A stretch of DNA of 64,000 nucleotides from Abyssisolibacter fermentans (lineage in GTDB: Bacteria; Bacillota; Clostridia; Tissierellales; MCWD3), in NCBI RefSeq assembly GCF_001559865.1, contig NZ_LOHE01000069.1, positions 1 to 64,000 of the forward strand. The letters run 5' to 3'. Position 1 is the first letter of the stretch; each line of letters starts with the position of its first letter. Position numbers and translations under genes: made by a program. The notes under the pieces were generated by a model, which had not been told where the DNA came from, did no database searches, and was given only the letters and a program-made list of their open reading frames with translations. Shown piece by piece: positions 56,623 to 64,000 of the stretch.

Positions 56623-58023
56623 TTGTTAGAAAAGGTTAAAACCAATTTTTATTGGTTTGAAGAGAGGAACGAATATTATTTATTTAATAAGAATAATTTC
56701 TATATATATCATATAGATAAAGAAATGTATGACTTTTTAAAATTGACAGAAAAGAATAATATCAAGCGACATGAAAATTTGAATTATAATTATTATTTAG
56801 ACAAGCTACAAGAGCTTGATAATAAAATAGACTTTTTTTCAGTAGATATTTCAGATGAAGAACTATTAGATAGGTATTTAAAAAAGAAATTTCATTTAAT
56901 AAATATAGTTCCGAGTCTTACGTGTAATTTGGGGTGTAAGTATTGCTATTCTCAGAAAGCTAGGAAAGAAATAAATACTGATTCAGTTTTTTTAAGTAAA
57001 GATATTGCTAAAAAAATAGTTGATATGATTTGTAAAGATGATATATTTGGAGATTTGATGAGTATTCGTTTTGTTGGTGGAGGTGAACCTTTAACAAATT
57101 TTGAAGTAATAAAGTTTATTGTTGAATCCATGGAAAGAAATAAGAAGGATAAAACAGTAGTATATAGATTATCAACTAACGGATTGTTAATCAATAATGA
57201 GATGCTTAAATTTTTTAAAAAATATAAATTTAAGATAAAAATAAGTATTGATGGTCCTGGTTTTGAACATAACAGAAGCAGATTTAAAAATAATGAACAA
57301 TATAATAAATTGATTAAAATAATAAATAAATCCTTAATTTATTTAGGAAATGAAGATGTTATAGTAGCAATTACATTTTACCCTCATAAAGAAAGTGCTG
57401 TCCAGAAAATTAAAGGTTGCATAGATTTAGGATTTAAGTATATAAAATATCAACCTGTTATAAACAGTGACATTAGATCTATTAAAAATGAATATCATAG
57501 TAAATTATTAAATAACGAAGATGATGTAATTAATTTTTACAGAAATCATTTATTAAATACTGATATTAATAATATAAAATTCTTAGATAGTATTGATTTA
57601 ATAATAGATAATATAAATAAATCAAGGTTTAAATATGTAACTTGCTATGGAGGAATAAATGATGTTGCATTTTCAACAATTGGCAATATTTATACATGTA
57701 ATAGATTTATTAATAATGATGAGTTTAAAATTGGAGATATAATCAATGGTATTGATTTTATAAAGCGGCGAGAATATATAAGAAAAGTATCTTTAAGTGA
57801 AAGACATTCATGTAAAGATTGTTTCATAGTAGGATTTTGTGGAGGAAAGTGTGTTTATAATATATATTCATTGTACAATTGTTATACTTCAACTGATATG
57901 AATATATGTCAAAGTAGTATGTATTCTGTTGAATCAGTAAAGAAAATTATTTCACTATTTGTAGAACTTAAAGAAAAAAAGCCAGAAGTATTAGATTTAA
58001 TACTAAATAGAGAGTATTTTTAA
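56623..58023 (+). CDS. radical SAM/SPASM peptide maturase, second of locus 2
   Basis: The 466-residue enzyme is a paralogue of its neighbour: an N-terminal domain of about 90 residues (FYWFEERNEYYLFNKNNFYIYHI), then C101-N-L-G-C105-K-Y-C108, GGGEPLTNFE, and a C-terminal SPASM region (CYGGIND, YTCNRF, SCKDCFIVGFCGGKC). Two related maturases for one short core imply two different modifications or a heterodimer in which one partner is mainly structural. Both keep all three radical SAM cysteines. Start TTG follows AAGGAGATG. The next gene follows 43 bases later. Confidence 0.92.
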   Translation: MLEKVKTNFYWFEERNEYYLFNKNNFYIYHIDKEMYDFLKLTEKNNIKRHENLNYNYYLDKLQELDNKIDFFSVDISDEELLDRYLKKKFHLINIVPSLTCNLGCKYCYSQKARKEINTDSVFLSKDIAKKIVDMICKDDIFGDLMSIRFVGGGEPLTNFEVIKFIVESMERNKKDKTVVYRLSTNGLLINNEMLKFFKKYKFKIKISIDGPGFEHNRSRFKNNEQYNKLIKIINKSLIYLGNEDVIVAITFYPHKESAVQKIKGCIDLGFKYIKYQPVINSDIRSIKNEYHSKLLNNEDDVINFYRNHLLNTDINNIKFLDSIDLIIDNINKSRFKYVTCYGGINDVAFSTIGNIYTCNRFINNDEFKIGDIINGIDFIKRREYIRKVSLSERHSCKDCFIVGFCGGKCVYNIYSLYNCYTSTDMNICQSSMYSVESVKKIISLFVELKEKKPEVLDLILNREYF

Positions 58024-58066
58024 GACTTTACTGATATAGGTATAAGCGAATTGTTTAAAGGAGTAG

Positions 58067-59905
58067 ATGTATATGTGGGAAGATAAGAAATGGAATCGTA
58101 AAGATCTGAGTCCAGAAAAAACAGTTCAAATAGTAAAGGATATATTAAAAAACATTGGCGTTAGTACTTCTGTTAAGGATGTAGTTGAATTTGAAGACAA
58201 GTGGTACTCATTGAGATTGGAAATAGATGGATTGCCAGGAGTAGGTACTAATGGAAAAGGATTAAGTAGAGAATATGCAATGGCAAGTGCATATGGTGAA
58301 CTCATGGAAAGAATTCAAACTGGGGTATTAATAAAAAAAATGTTCACTAAAAAATCTAGCAATAAATCTTACTTTAGTGATGGGAAGGTATTTGAGATAG
58401 AAGAAATCGAAAAAGATGCACAAGATATTTTGAATATTGCTTCTAAACATGCAAGCTATGAAGAAATAATAAAATTACTACTTGGTAATAAAGAATATAG
58501 AATTTGTATACCATATTATAATGTTCATAAAAATAATGTTAAGTTTCTTCCGATAAGGTTAATTAAATTATTAACAGGAACAAATGGTTTATGTGCAGGA
58601 AATTCGCCAGCTGAAGCAATAGTGCAAGGATTATCTGAGATATTAGAAAGATATGTTCATAAAAAGATTTTTTTAGAACATAAAAAAGTACCTACAATTC
58701 CTATTATTCATTTACAAAAATTTAAGTCTTATTTATTACTTAAAAAAATAATTGAACTGGGATATCAGCCTATAGTAAAAGATTGTACAATGGATTGTAA
58801 ATATCCTGTAGTAGGTATAATACTACTTAACCCTGAGAGAACAAAATATTTATTCTCTATAGGTGCAGATCCGAATTTAGACATTGCATTGCAGCGATGT
58901 ATTACTGAAATATTTCAGGGGAAAAGTTTTAATAATACATTTGATAATAATTATATGTTACCTATAAACTATTATGATGATAGTTTATTCAAAGCAGCAC
59001 CAAAAGATAAGACAAGTTATTTGCTTAATTATAAAGAATGGATTAAATCAATCTGTTTTTGCAGTGGACTTCATCCAATAACAATTTTTCATGACGAGAT
59101 TGCAAGTAAAAATTATCTAAGAGCATTTAAAAATGAAAACATATCAAACACAGAAGCATTAATATATATAAAAAATTTATTAGTAAAAGAAAATTTCAAT
59201 ATATATATTAGAGACTGTTCTTACCTAGGATTTCCAACTTATAGTATATATATTCCCGGAATATCAGAAACTAAATCTTTGTTTAGTGAAGAAATAGATT
59301 TTAGAATAAAAGAAAAAAAACTAACTGAATATTTAGTGAAATTAGGAAAAGGTAACTTTGAAAACTCAAACATATTACTAGATAATATAAAAAAAATTAA
59401 TATGGTGAAAATTTCAGACAATAGCGGTGGATTGGTCAAGTCATTCAATCTTTGCTTTAATAATTATCTAATAAAGGGAAAAGTTAATAGCAAATTATAT
59501 GCTTGTTATATATTGTATAACCAGAAAAAATACAACGAAGCATTTGAATATTTACAAAGTTATGTTAGAGACGAAAGAGTTTTAGCTAGAGAGGGTAGTG
59601 ATTATTTTATAGGTTTACTAATATATCTTAGAAATAAAGCTAATGATGTATCAAATGAAGATATTTTTATTATATTAAAGGGGATTTTAAGTCAAGATAT
59701 ATATAAATTACTTGTAGATAATATTGAGAACAATAATATATTTGATAAGATAATTAGATTTCCATCATGTCCTAATTGTAGTGTTTGTAGTATAAAAGAT
59801 AATTGTTGTGTAGATGAGTGGCAGAAAATAAATAGAACTCTAATAGAATTGGAATGTAATAGTACAATAGAGCAAAAAAATATAAGTAAAATTTTTGAAA
59901 TATGA
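58067..59905 (+). CDS. YcaO protein of the E. coli YcaO type, RiPP-associated
   Basis: The 612-residue protein matches the E. coli YcaO layout rather than azole-forming cyclodehydratases. An ATP-binding block GKGLSREYAMASAYGELMER lies at about 63-82, a second block with GLCAGNSPAEAIVQGLSEI then LERYV near 180-205, and a C-terminal helical domain follows. YcaO enzymes use ATP to activate backbone amides, forming azolines, amidines or thioamides. A C-terminal cysteine cluster (CPNCSVC then CC, about 568-581) is not part of E. coli YcaO and may bind a metal or iron-sulfur cluster. ATG 58073 has better ribosome spacing than 58067. Confidence 0.93.
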   Translation: MYMWEDKKWNRKDLSPEKTVQIVKDILKNIGVSTSVKDVVEFEDKWYSLRLEIDGLPGVGTNGKGLSREYAMASAYGELMERIQTGVLIKKMFTKKSSNKSYFSDGKVFEIEEIEKDAQDILNIASKHASYEEIIKLLLGNKEYRICIPYYNVHKNNVKFLPIRLIKLLTGTNGLCAGNSPAEAIVQGLSEILERYVHKKIFLEHKKVPTIPIIHLQKFKSYLLLKKIIELGYQPIVKDCTMDCKYPVVGIILLNPERTKYLFSIGADPNLDIALQRCITEIFQGKSFNNTFDNNYMLPINYYDDSLFKAAPKDKTSYLLNYKEWIKSICFCSGLHPITIFHDEIASKNYLRAFKNENISNTEALIYIKNLLVKENFNIYIRDCSYLGFPTYSIYIPGISETKSLFSEEIDFRIKEKKLTEYLVKLGKGNFENSNILLDNIKKINMVKISDNSGGLVKSFNLCFNNYLIKGKVNSKLYACYILYNQKKYNEAFEYLQSYVRDERVLAREGSDYFIGLLIYLRNKANDVSNEDIFIILKGILSQDIYKLLVDNIENNNIFDKIIRFPSCPNCSVCSIKDNCCVDEWQKINRTLIELECNSTIEQKNISKIFEI

Positions 59906-59928
59906 TTTGAGATAGAGGGGTGAAAAAA

Positions 59929-61653
59929 GTGAAGGTTTTAGGTCTAAAGGTAATTGGACATGATACAGGTGCTGCAATAGTTGATGATTCAGATGGAGTT
60001 GTTAAATTAATGGCGATATCAGAAGAAAGATTAAATAGAGTAAAGCACACTACTAAATTCCCTATATTTGCTATTGGGACATGTCTTGAACAAGCAGGAA
60101 TTGGAATCGATGATTTAGATGCAATTGTTTTTAATCATAGAAGAAATGTGTATAAATTACAGACATTTTTTGATTTTAAAAGCGAATTTGATAGTAGCAG
60201 ATATGATTCATATATAGGTAAATCTTTCAAATGGCCAGATAAAAAAGTACATATTATTAATCATCATGATTGTCATGGAGCATCAGCTTATTTTTGTTCA
60301 CCATTTGATAAAGCAACCATTTTAGTTGTAGATGCTTCTGGTAACGAAGGTGAAAGTCAGAGTATATATGCAGCCGAAGGTTCAGATTTTAATTTATTAG
60401 ATAGAAGTTATAAGAGAGGGATTGGAGCTTTATATGAGGCTGTTACAAATAATATTCTTGGTTTTAAAGGAACTGGGTCTGCTGGGAAAACAATGGGATT
60501 ATCAGCATATGGTGGAAAATATAGTGAAAATGATCTTTCAAATAAGCTGCAAGCAGTTCGAAGTGGTATAGATCTTAATTATAATCATATCTTGGATGAA
60601 ACAGATACAGAGTTTTTGCTAAAAACAGAGGTAAAAATTTGTGACAATAAACAGGATATTCTTAATTCTATATATTCTAGAGTAGCTTTCGATATTCAGA
60701 AAGAGGCTGAAAGACAGATGTTATATTTAGTAAATCTAGCATGGGAAATGAATCCTTGTGAAAATCTATGTATAGCTGGTGGAGTAGGATTGAATTGTGT
60801 AGCAAATGAAAAAATAAAACGATATAGCAAGTTCAAAAATATATGGATTCAGCCTGCATCTGATGATTCAGGTATACCTTTGGGAGCAGCACTGTATGGA
60901 TATAATAAAATATTAAAATCATCCAGTAGATACAGGATGAAGAGTGCTGCAATAGGATTTTCTTATACAAAGGTAGAGATACAAAATTTACTTGATAGAT
61001 TTAATATAAATTATATTGAAATAACTAATAAAGAATTAGCAGACAAAATATCAAAAGGAGACATAGTTGGATGGTTTACAGGATCATCTGAATATGGACC
61101 AAGGGCTTTGGGATTTAGGAGTATATTATGTGATCCAAGAAAAATAGAAAATAAAGATATTTTAAATAAAAGAGTTAAGCATAGAGAAATATTTAGACCA
61201 TTTGCTCCTGTGGTTAAATTAGATAAGGCAAACAGATTTTTTGATGTGAATGATACAAGTCCTTTTATGTTGTTTGCAAAAAATGTGATCGAGGAAGTTA
61301 AAACACAAATACCTGCAGTAGTACACTTTGACGGTACTGCAAGAATACAGACGGTAGATAAAAATGATAATTCATTGCTTTATGATTTATTAGATGAATT
61401 TGAAAAAATAACTAACGTTCCAGTGTTACTTAATACTTCTTTTAACGACAATCAAGAACCAATTGTAGAATCTCCTCTTGATGCTTTAATTTGCTTTTAT
61501 ACAACTGAATTAGATGGTTTATATCTACAAGGATATTATGTTAAGAAAGAGGATAACGTAGATATTCTTGATAAGTTGAAAAATTACAAGAAAAGTCTTT
61601 TGATTCAAAATAAATATGATTTTATAAATAAATATTGTTATATAGAGGATTAA
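59929..61653 (+). CDS. carbamoyltransferase of the NodU/TobZ/CmcH family
   Basis: The 574-residue protein has the two halves of this family. The N-terminal Kae1-like kinase fold shows HDTGAAI, HHDCHGASAYFCSPF, VVDASGNEGESQ and GSAGKTMGLSAYGG, with metal-binding histidines near 107-111. The C-terminal half includes SSEYGPRALGFRSILCDPR and FRPFAPVV. Known members transfer a carbamoyl group from carbamoyl phosphate through carbamoyl-AMP to a hydroxyl. I choose GTG 59929, 6 nt after GAGGGGTG, over a GTG overlapping that site. It lies 23 bases after ycaO and is the last gene of the locus. The acceptor is unknown. Confidence 0.93.
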   Translation: MKVLGLKVIGHDTGAAIVDDSDGVVKLMAISEERLNRVKHTTKFPIFAIGTCLEQAGIGIDDLDAIVFNHRRNVYKLQTFFDFKSEFDSSRYDSYIGKSFKWPDKKVHIINHHDCHGASAYFCSPFDKATILVVDASGNEGESQSIYAAEGSDFNLLDRSYKRGIGALYEAVTNNILGFKGTGSAGKTMGLSAYGGKYSENDLSNKLQAVRSGIDLNYNHILDETDTEFLLKTEVKICDNKQDILNSIYSRVAFDIQKEAERQMLYLVNLAWEMNPCENLCIAGGVGLNCVANEKIKRYSKFKNIWIQPASDDSGIPLGAALYGYNKILKSSSRYRMKSAAIGFSYTKVEIQNLLDRFNINYIEITNKELADKISKGDIVGWFTGSSEYGPRALGFRSILCDPRKIENKDILNKRVKHREIFRPFAPVVKLDKANRFFDVNDTSPFMLFAKNVIEEVKTQIPAVVHFDGTARIQTVDKNDNSLLYDLLDEFEKITNVPVLLNTSFNDNQEPIVESPLDALICFYTTELDGLYLQGYYVKKEDNVDILDKLKNYKKSLLIQNKYDFINKYCYIED

Positions 61654-61692
61654 ATAAATTTCAGATTATTTTATAAGATATTTAGTAGTAGG

Positions 61693-62053
61693 TTGTTGCA
61701 AAACTAAAATATAAAAAATGTGGATAACTTTAATGTTTTAGCTCATAAGTTTTTGGTGAGGGGAACCATCTCATAATCTTTGACGGTTCCGACAAGAGCT
61801 CGTTTTGAAATGAATAAGAAACTTACTACTCACTGCGTTCCTAGCAGTAAGTGATTTACTCAAAATCATAGATTTTGGTTCTCTACTTAAGAGCGATGAA
61901 GAAACGAACTCTTGAAGTCACGCTTTCAAAGAAACATGAGATAGTTCCCTAGTAACTCTATTGGTAGTTTTTACAATTAACATATGGGGGAAACTGAATT
62001 ACTTCATAACACAGAAATATTGATATTATGCATATTGTAGAGTTATGCAACTA
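61693..62053. mobile_element. MITE-like dispersed element, copy 2
   Basis: This 361-bp copy matches 9465-9826 along its length, including the ends (TTGTTGCAAAACT at left, AGTTATGCAACTA at right). It shares the outer stem GGGGAACCATCTCAT with ATGAGATAGTTCCC, the inner stem AAGAGCTCGTTTT with GAAACGAACTCTT, and the inverted REP-like module at about 61830-61885. Like copy 1 it has the same direction as, and ends about 30 bases before, the next start codon. Confidence 0.65.
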
Positions 62054-62084
62054 ACTAATATTTAGTAGTATTGGGGGGATGAAA

Positions 62085-63233
62085 ATGGAAAAAAGAATAT
62101 TTGTATTCGATACTACATTAAGAGATGGAGATCAGACACCAGGAGTAAATATTAATAAGAAAGAAAAGTTTGAAATTGCTAAACAGCTTGAAGATATGGG
62201 AGTAGATGTTATAGAAGCAGGGTTTCCTTTTGCTTCTATTGAAGACTTTGAAGCGGTTAAAACAATTGCAAAGAATATTAAGAATGCTTCAATTGCAGGT
62301 TTTGCTAGAGCTGTAAAAAAAGACATTGATACTGCATGGGAAGCACTAAAATATTCAAGATATCCTAGGATACATGTATCTATTGCTACATCTGATATAC
62401 ATATGATGTATAAACTTAAAATGAGTCCAGATGATATTTTGCAAAGAGCATATAACATGGTCAAATATGCCAAATCATTAAGTCCAAGTGTTGAATTTTC
62501 TCCAGAAGATGCTACGAGAACAAGGCCAGAGTTTTTATTTAAAGTTTTAGAAAAAGTTATTGAAGCTGGAGCAGATGTGATAAATATAAATGATACAGTT
62601 GGGTATTCAATACCTAGTGAATATGGACAATTAATAAAAAGAGTTAGAAATGAAGTTCCAAATATCCACAAATCAATGATAAGTACACATTGTCATAATG
62701 ATTTAGGTTTAGCTTTGGCAAATTCAATTGAGGGTATTGAGAATGGAGCACGGCAGATAGAATGCTCTATAAATGGAATAGGTGAAAGGGCGGGTATGAC
62801 TGCTTTAGAAGAAATAGTAATGGCTATTAAAGTACGATCTGATAAATTGAAATACTTTACGAATATAAAAACTGAAAAGATATCAGAAATAAGCAAGAGA
62901 GTATGCGAGATAACTGGTATAGATGTACAAAAAAATAAAGCAGTGGTAGGTGAAAATGCGTTTGTACATTCTTCGGGTATTCATCAACATGGAGTAATTA
63001 GTAATAGCTTGACATACGAAATTATGTCGGCTAAATCTATAGGAATAACAAAGAACAATATAGTTTTGGGTAAATATTCTGGAAGACACGCAATTAAACA
63101 ACGATTGAGTGAACTTGGGTATGAAGATTTAGAAAATGAACAGATTAATGAAATATTTGAACATTTTAAATTATTAGCAGAAAAGAAAAAAAACATATCG
63201 GATAAAGATTTATTATCGTTAATAAAAGAATAA
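62085..63233 (+). CDS. LeuA/homocitrate synthase family enzyme, short form
   Basis: The 382-residue protein is a DRE-TIM metallolyase: [18 protein letters not shown] at the start, metal-binding [15 protein letters not shown], and [19 protein letters not shown]. These are closer to 2-isopropylmalate synthase than to NifV, but the C-terminal leucine-binding regulatory domain is absent (full LeuA is about 500 residues). It condenses acetyl-CoA with an alpha-keto acid; which one is not certain. ATG 62085 lies 7 nt after GGGGGG. No leuBCD follows, so it is an orphan next to RiPP locus 2. Confidence 0.85.
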   Translation: MEKRIFVFDTTLRDGDQTPGVNINKKEKFEIAKQLEDMGVDVIEAGFPFASIEDFEAVKTIAKNIKNASIAGFARAVKKDIDTAWEALKYSRYPRIHVSIATSDIHMMYKLKMSPDDILQRAYNMVKYAKSLSPSVEFSPEDATRTRPEFLFKVLEKVIEAGADVININDTVGYSIPSEYGQLIKRVRNEVPNIHKSMISTHCHNDLGLALANSIEGIENGARQIECSINGIGERAGMTALEEIVMAIKVRSDKLKYFTNIKTEKISEISKRVCEITGIDVQKNKAVVGENAFVHSSGIHQHGVISNSLTYEIMSAKSIGITKNNIVLGKYSGRHAIKQRLSELGYEDLENEQINEIFEHFKLLAEKKKNISDKDLLSLIKE

Positions 63234-63281
63234 TATCTAAGTTTAAAAATTTATTACAAAATCAAAAAGCAGATAATTTTA

Positions 63282-63322
63282 AAATGGGATGGCTCAAAAC
63301 CTCTAAGACATCCCATTTGTAC
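63282..63322. terminator. bidirectional terminator
   Basis: AAATGGGATG and CATCCCATTT form a 10-bp stem with inner CTCAAAACCTCTAAGA loop, between convergent genes. Confidence 0.8.
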
Positions 63323-63349
63323 CTATAAATCTCAGCTTGAGTTATGCTG

Positions 63350-64000
63350 TTATGTTCTATTATTCTTAATATATTCCTGACATCTATCTAGCCATAGTTT
63401 TTTATGAGACTCTTCACTAACTATACGTTTTGAAAGAGCATTAATAGAAGTAATGTCTTCATTTTCACACCATTTAATAAACTCTGGATACATAGTAGCA
63501 TCTATGTCTTGATCATAAAAGGCATATATTTTTTGGTAATCTTGCAAATAGGCTCTAACTAATCTGGTGTGTCCGTCGGTAAGGTATAAAGCTTTATTAA
63601 TTTCAACTACAGGCACTATTACTTTTTCAGGACTATCAAGCCATTTGGTTACATTTTTTAGTTTTTTGTCACTTACAGTTAATTGACAAGGGAGTATTGA
63701 TGATATTTCTGTTTCAAATATTTTAGCAGGATTTTCATTATATAACTCTCCAAATGTACATGTTATGGTTTCAATATAAGGGTTCCAATACAGACATTCT
63801 TTAAAAAACATATCAATTAAATTTTCTTCTAAATAATTATCATTAAACACTTTGGTATATAAATCAGCAAGTGAATGATTTTGAACGTATAATTCACCTG
63901 TTGCTATAATATTATTCTTTTTATCTAAAGCAATAAAAAAATTATTTGAATAAAAAATACTATCATTTACGCAGTATTTTTTATAAGCTTTTTCTTGAGT
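63350..64000 (-). CDS. hypothetical protein, cut by the window edge
   Basis: The minus-strand frame is open from the stop at 63350 to the end of the window; a GTG at 63850 is internal, as in-frame coding-like sequence continues beyond it (IALDKKNNIIATGELYVQNHS). At least 216 residues are present and the start is missing. The N-terminal part resembles a strand-rich GNAT-like segment (FFIALDKKNNIIATGEL), but I cannot confirm a family. A notable motif near the C-terminus is LYLTDGHTRLVRAYL, like the DGHTR/DGNHR motifs of ParB-type folds. Confidence 0.6.
   Translation of the reverse strand, partial: TQEKAYKKYCVNDSIFYSNNFFIALDKKNNIIATGELYVQNHSLADLYTKVFNDNYLEENLIDMFFKECLYWNPYIETITCTFGELYNENPAKIFETEISSILPCQLTVSDKKLKNVTKWLDSPEKVIVPVVEINKALYLTDGHTRLVRAYLQDYQKIYAFYDQDIDATMYPEFIKWCENEDITSINALSKRIVSEESHKKLWLDRCQEYIKNNRT

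Noticed and set aside
61693-62053. T-box or leucine leader before the LeuA-like gene
   Set aside because: The same element stands before an unrelated cyclophilin gene, has inverted ends, and lacks the T-box GGTGG core and a clear terminator.

Overview
The window is AT-rich DNA with dense, short intergenic spacing. It uses strong AGGAGG-type ribosome binding sites with many GTG and TTG starts. It carries FMN and glycine riboswitches, a LicT-type antitermination system, a TM1266-family hydrogenase-linked regulator, an anaerobic sulfatase maturase and several radical SAM enzymes. Together these point to an anaerobic, low-GC Firmicute of the class Clostridia. I cannot name the genus from the sequence. 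No rRNA, tRNA, CRISPR array, integrase or transposase gene was seen.

Layout. 1-3.9 kb: riboflavin operon ribD-ribE-ribBA-ribH under an FMN riboswitch. 3.9-8.6 kb: aldehyde dehydrogenase, a deletion chimera that looks like the scar of a sorbitol (gut/srl) operon, transaldolase, a DUF362 protein and a TM1266-like regulator. 8.9-19 kb: tandem and dispersed repeats, a lipoprotein cyclophilin, and a type I restriction-modification island (hsdM-hsdS-hsdR) bracketed by a 180-bp duplication of the cyclophilin 3' end. 19-22.6 kb: truA and an ABC-2 exporter. 22.7-26.8 kb: RiPP locus 1, with seven small precursors (MTLxRFVKY leader, invariant C-x10-C core) and one RRE-containing radical SAM enzyme. 27-38 kb: a glycine riboswitch driving a PfoR-like EIIC membrane protein, small accessory genes, a broken TPR lipoprotein, a GC-richer structured noncoding stretch, SseB-like and peroxiredoxin genes, three minus-strand Cys-rich MKKL-type peptides, and an unrecognised two-gene membrane operon. 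38-46 kb: a beta-glucoside PTS operon with two RAT/terminator switches, a sulfatase, a 6-phospho-beta-glucosidase and the sulfatase maturase. 46-54.3 kb: LysR/YeiH pair, AlkD-like, DUF1848, GNAT, J-domain, pentapeptide-repeat and nitroreductase genes plus a fourth MKKL peptide. 54.9-61.7 kb: RiPP locus 2, with a precursor ending CHHGC, two radical SAM/SPASM enzymes, an E. coli-type YcaO and an O-carbamoyltransferase-family protein. 61.7-64 kb: second copy of a 361-bp dispersed element, a short LeuA-like synthase and an edge-truncated gene.

How the parts work together. Three distinct small-peptide systems lie within about 40 kb. Locus 1 looks like a modular, duplicating set of substrates served by one maturase. 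The MKKL peptides are scattered but share one promoter architecture (GGAACA, exactly 17 nt, ATCTAA/ATCAAA), suggesting coordinated expression by an alternative sigma factor or dedicated activator. Locus 2 combines enzyme families I do not know to occur together in any described RiPP pathway, and it is my best candidate for an undescribed system. Product structures, functions and regulators are inference; the genes, motifs, repeats and spacings are read directly.
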